A stretch of DNA of 7,068 nt from Actinomycetota bacterium (GTDB lineage: Bacteria > Actinomycetota > Thermoleophilia > Gaiellales > Gaiellaceae). The stretch's first letter is position 1. Each line of letters opens with the position of its first letter. This document shows positions 5,486 to 7,068 of this stretch, in pieces. The notes under the pieces are model-generated. The model ran no database searches and had not been told where the DNA came from. It saw only the letters and a program-made list of their open reading frames with translations. A program made the translations under genes and the position numbers. The DNA lies in NCBI GenBank assembly GCA_005884155.1, contig VAXD01000047.1, positions 1 through 7,068 on the forward strand. The letters run 5' to 3'.

Positions 5486-5863
5486 GAGAGTCAGTTCCCA
5501 GCGAGGTTCGCTCGGCCGGTCGAAACCGAAGAGCAGGATCCGCTGCCAGGTGCCGAGGCAAAGGTCGCCACCCGCAAACGGGATCTGCTCCGTGCGCGGG
5601 CCGAGCAGTAGGCACAAGAGCCGCTCGCGCTCGCTCTGCTCGTGCGGGACGAGCCGGGTCAGGAGCTCCTCGAAGTCGCTGAAGAAGCCACTTTCGCGCT
5701 CCTGCACACGCACGAGCCCGACCTCGTCGAGCGGCGAGATGTACGCGATCCCGTTCTCGCAACCGGCAGCCCGGAGCTCGTGCCTGACCTCGTTCGTGAT
5801 GTCGAGCACCGTCAGGGACGGGAGCGCCGACGCGATCGAATAGGGAATCTCGACCGACGTCAT
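5477..5863 (-). CDS. yjbQ: YjbQ-family (UPF0047) protein lacking the conserved histidines
   Basis: This 128-residue protein keeps the family framework: LDITNEVRHEL (20-30), GIAYISP (38-44), FEELLTRLVP (64-73), LLLGP (85-89), and the strong signature GGDLCLGTWQRI (98-109). Family members are small trimeric proteins; the E. coli one was reported to have thiamin-phosphate synthase activity in vitro, and the true role is unsettled. Here the usual HTSA/HTTC motif after S-P reads LDEV (45-48). The segment that normally carries Y-x-H and N-x-H-x-H after LVP is much shortened, so the only histidines are His28 and His74. It may be inactive, or a paralogue with a different task. ATG overlaps the ispH stop (ATGA), so it is probably translated with ispH. 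A GGGAGG lies about 12-13 bases upstream. Confidence 0.8.
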   Translation of the reverse strand: MTSVEIPYSIASALPSLTVLDITNEVRHELRAAGCENGIAYISPLDEVGLVRVQERESGFFSDFEELLTRLVPHEQSERERLLCLLLGPRTEQIPFAGGDLCLGTWQRILLFGFDRPSEPRWELTLLG

Positions 5864-6792
5864 GCCTTCGCGGCCACCTCCCGCGGCAGGCGGAAGTGGA
5901 CGTCCTCGCGCGCGACCTCGACCTCTTCCAGCTCGTCGTACCCGAGCGAGGCAAGGCTGCGCAGGACGAGCGCGACCAGCTCCTCCGGCGTCGAGGCGCC
6001 TGCGGTCAGCCCGACCGTCTTGTGCCCCTCGAGCAGGTCGGGGTCGAGGCCGCTCTCGCCGTCGATCAGCAGCGCCTTCGCGCCCCAGCGCTCGGCCACC
6101 TCGACCAGCCGCCGTGCGTTCGAGCTCGTCTCCGAGCCGATCACGAGGATGAGCGTCGCGCCGGCACCCGCCATCGCCTTGACCGCGTCCTGTCGGTTCT
6201 GGGTCGCGTAGCAGATGTCGTCGGCGGCCGGCCTGCGCAGGTCGCCGAAACGGTCGGCGAGCGCGTCGACGGTCTCGGCGACGTCGTCGAGCGAGAGCGT
6301 GGTCTGCGTGATCACCGCGACCGGCTTTCCGTTCGTGTCGAGCTCGAGCGCGTCCTCGGGCGACTCGATCACGACCGTCTGGTCCGGCCGCTCGCCGCGT
6401 GTCCCGATCACCTCGACGTGGTCGGCGTGCCCGACGAGCGCGACGACGTGACCGCTGTCCGCGTAGCGCCGGGCCTCGGCGTGCACCTTCGAGACCAGCG
6501 GGCAGACGGCGTCGACGACGACGAGCCCGCGCTGCTCGCAGTTCTCGCGCACCGCCGGCGCAACCCCGTGGGCGGAAAGGACGCAGATCGCCCCCGCGGG
6601 GATCTCGTCCTCGTGGTCGACGAAGACGGCGCCGAGCCGCTCGAGCCGCTTGACGACGTGGTCGTTGTGGACGATCTGGTGGCGGACGTAGACCGGCGGG
6701 CCGTTCTGCTCGAGCAGCCGCTCGACGATCTCAATCGCGCGGTCGACGCCGGCGCAGAAGGAACGAGGGGCCGCGAGCAGGACCTTGCTCAC
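5860..6792 (-). CDS. ispH: 4-hydroxy-3-methylbut-2-enyl diphosphate reductase (HMBPP reductase)
   Basis: Cytoplasmic 4Fe-4S enzyme that performs the last MEP-pathway step, turning HMBPP into IPP and DMAPP. At 310 residues it has the family's usual length. All three cluster cysteines are present: Cys13 (RSFCAGV), Cys97 (DAVCPLV) and Cys194 (DDICYATQNRQ). Substrate-binding residues are also in place: His42 (IVHN), His75 (SAHGV), His125 and Glu127 (GHADHVEV), TQTT at 162-165, SSN at 223-225, and Ser267 (GLTAGAST). The GTG start overlaps the upstream stop (GTGA) and is preceded on the minus strand by GAGGAG at about 9 bases. It is the middle gene of a three-gene operon between a nucleosidase-like gene and yjbQ, and appears intact and functional. 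Confidence 0.97.
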   Translation of the reverse strand: MSKVLLAAPRSFCAGVDRAIEIVERLLEQNGPPVYVRHQIVHNDHVVKRLERLGAVFVDHEDEIPAGAICVLSAHGVAPAVRENCEQRGLVVVDAVCPLVSKVHAEARRYADSGHVVALVGHADHVEVIGTRGERPDQTVVIESPEDALELDTNGKPVAVITQTTLSLDDVAETVDALADRFGDLRRPAADDICYATQNRQDAVKAMAGAGATLILVIGSETSSNARRLVEVAERWGAKALLIDGESGLDPDLLEGHKTVGLTAGASTPEELVALVLRSLASLGYDELEEVEVAREDVHFRLPREVAAKA

Positions 6793-7068
6793 GCGGACCA
6801 GCTCCTCGCGGCAGCGCCGAGCCTGTTCACCGCACGGGCGGCGTTCAAAGCGGCCCGCGGCGAGCGCGCGACCCCACGCACCACCCCGCGCCAGTCCGAG
6901 CTGCCGTCCCGGCGGACAGCGCCGGCGAGCGCGCCCAACGGGTGCTCCGGCGTGTCGCTCACGACACGCAGTACGCCGTGCAGGCGACCGCTCCGCGCCA
7001 ACGGCCCGCTCTCGAGATCCGCCGCGTCCGCGCCCGTCTGTTCGCCCAGACGCCGTCGCTCCTCAGCC
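6789..7068 (-). CDS. Nucleosidase/phosphorylase superfamily protein, C-terminal part (partial at window edge)
   Basis: The frame is open to the right edge, so the N-terminus is outside the window; 92 residues are visible. The segment ADAADLESGPLA followed by VLRVVSDTPEHPLG resembles the C-terminal catalytic region of MTA/SAH nucleosidases and related phosphorylases. In these, a Glu in a D-x-E-S/A motif contacts the ribose, and the Asp of an S-D motif acts on the base; both are retained here. The last 50 residues are Arg/Ala-rich helical sequence (SPRAALNAARAVNRLGAAARSW). Candidates are an MTA/SAH-type nucleosidase or an HpnG-like adenosylhopane nucleosidase; the latter would fit the coupling to IspH, but this is inference. 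A TTG at 7001 is an artefactual start, since the frame and the homology extend upstream of it. Confidence 0.68.
   Translation of the reverse strand, partial: AEERRRLGEQTGADAADLESGPLARSGRLHGVLRVVSDTPEHPLGALAGAVRRDGSSDWRGVVRGVARSPRAALNAARAVNRLGAAARSWSA
6802..6807 (-). promoter_or_regulatory. Ribosome binding site of ispH inside the upstream gene
   Basis: GAGGAG on the minus strand ends 9 bases before GTG 6792 and lies within the last codons of the nucleosidase-like gene. It supports the GTG start and coupled translation. Confidence 0.6.

Noticed and set aside
5388..5954. Minus-strand frame of 188 codons over yjbQ and the hairpin
   Set aside because: Out-of-frame shadow of YjbQ and the end of IspH, with an Arg/Ala/Pro-rich product.

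Overview
The window is GC-rich, with GTG and TTG starts, mostly G/C third positions, and almost no space between genes. The codon style and gene content (an S8 peptidase with a Trp-rich SDVSW repeat tail, a CopC-CopD fusion, MEP-pathway IspH, a YjbQ-family protein) suggest a high-GC actinobacterium. Thermoleophilia (Gaiellales/Solirubrobacterales type) is my best guess, but this rests on pattern memory and not on a marker gene. It reads as ordinary chromosome: I see no tRNA, rRNA, CRISPR array, insertion sequence, phage gene or attachment site.

Layout, left to right. (1) Positions 2-442, plus strand: the C-terminal end of a secreted subtilisin-like (S8) protease, finishing in nine tandem pentapeptides of SDVSW type. 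(2) 439-1470, minus strand: an NAD-dependent sugar epimerase/dehydratase-family protein, tail-to-tail with the protease with a 4-base overlap of the stop codons. (3) 1510-2406, plus strand: an exported lytic transglycosylase with two peptidoglycan-binding domains, divergent from the epimerase across only 39 bases. (4) 2386-5269, minus strand: a tight four-gene membrane operon. In transcription order it holds a 4-TM protein, a 2-TM protein, a His-rich protein of about 6 TM segments, and a CopC-CopD copper protein. The last two junctions overlap by 1 and 4 bases. (5) 5270-5476: the only sizeable intergenic region, with a perfect 10-bp hairpin, a second inverted repeat and a tandem duplication. 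(6) 5477-7068, minus strand: a three-gene operon with 4-base overlaps at each junction, in transcription order a nucleosidase/phosphorylase-superfamily protein (cut by the window edge), IspH, and a YjbQ-family protein.

How the genes fit together. Genes 1-3 all point to the cell envelope: a secreted protease, nucleotide-sugar or lipid-precursor modification, and peptidoglycan cleavage. The four-gene operon is probably a copper binding and transport or delivery module, in which three unrecognised membrane proteins accompany the CopC-CopD fusion. The last operon supplies isoprenoid precursors (IspH, the last MEP step) together with a nucleosidase. That pairing could relate to hopanoid or S-adenosyl-nucleoside recycling, but the evidence here is context only.

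The points most worth a second look are the YjbQ homologue that lacks the family's conserved histidines, the three uncharacterised membrane proteins coupled to CopC-CopD, the near-identical SDVSW repeats, and the in-frame duplication of the yjbQ stop codon. I did not find an evident new defence system or mobile system.
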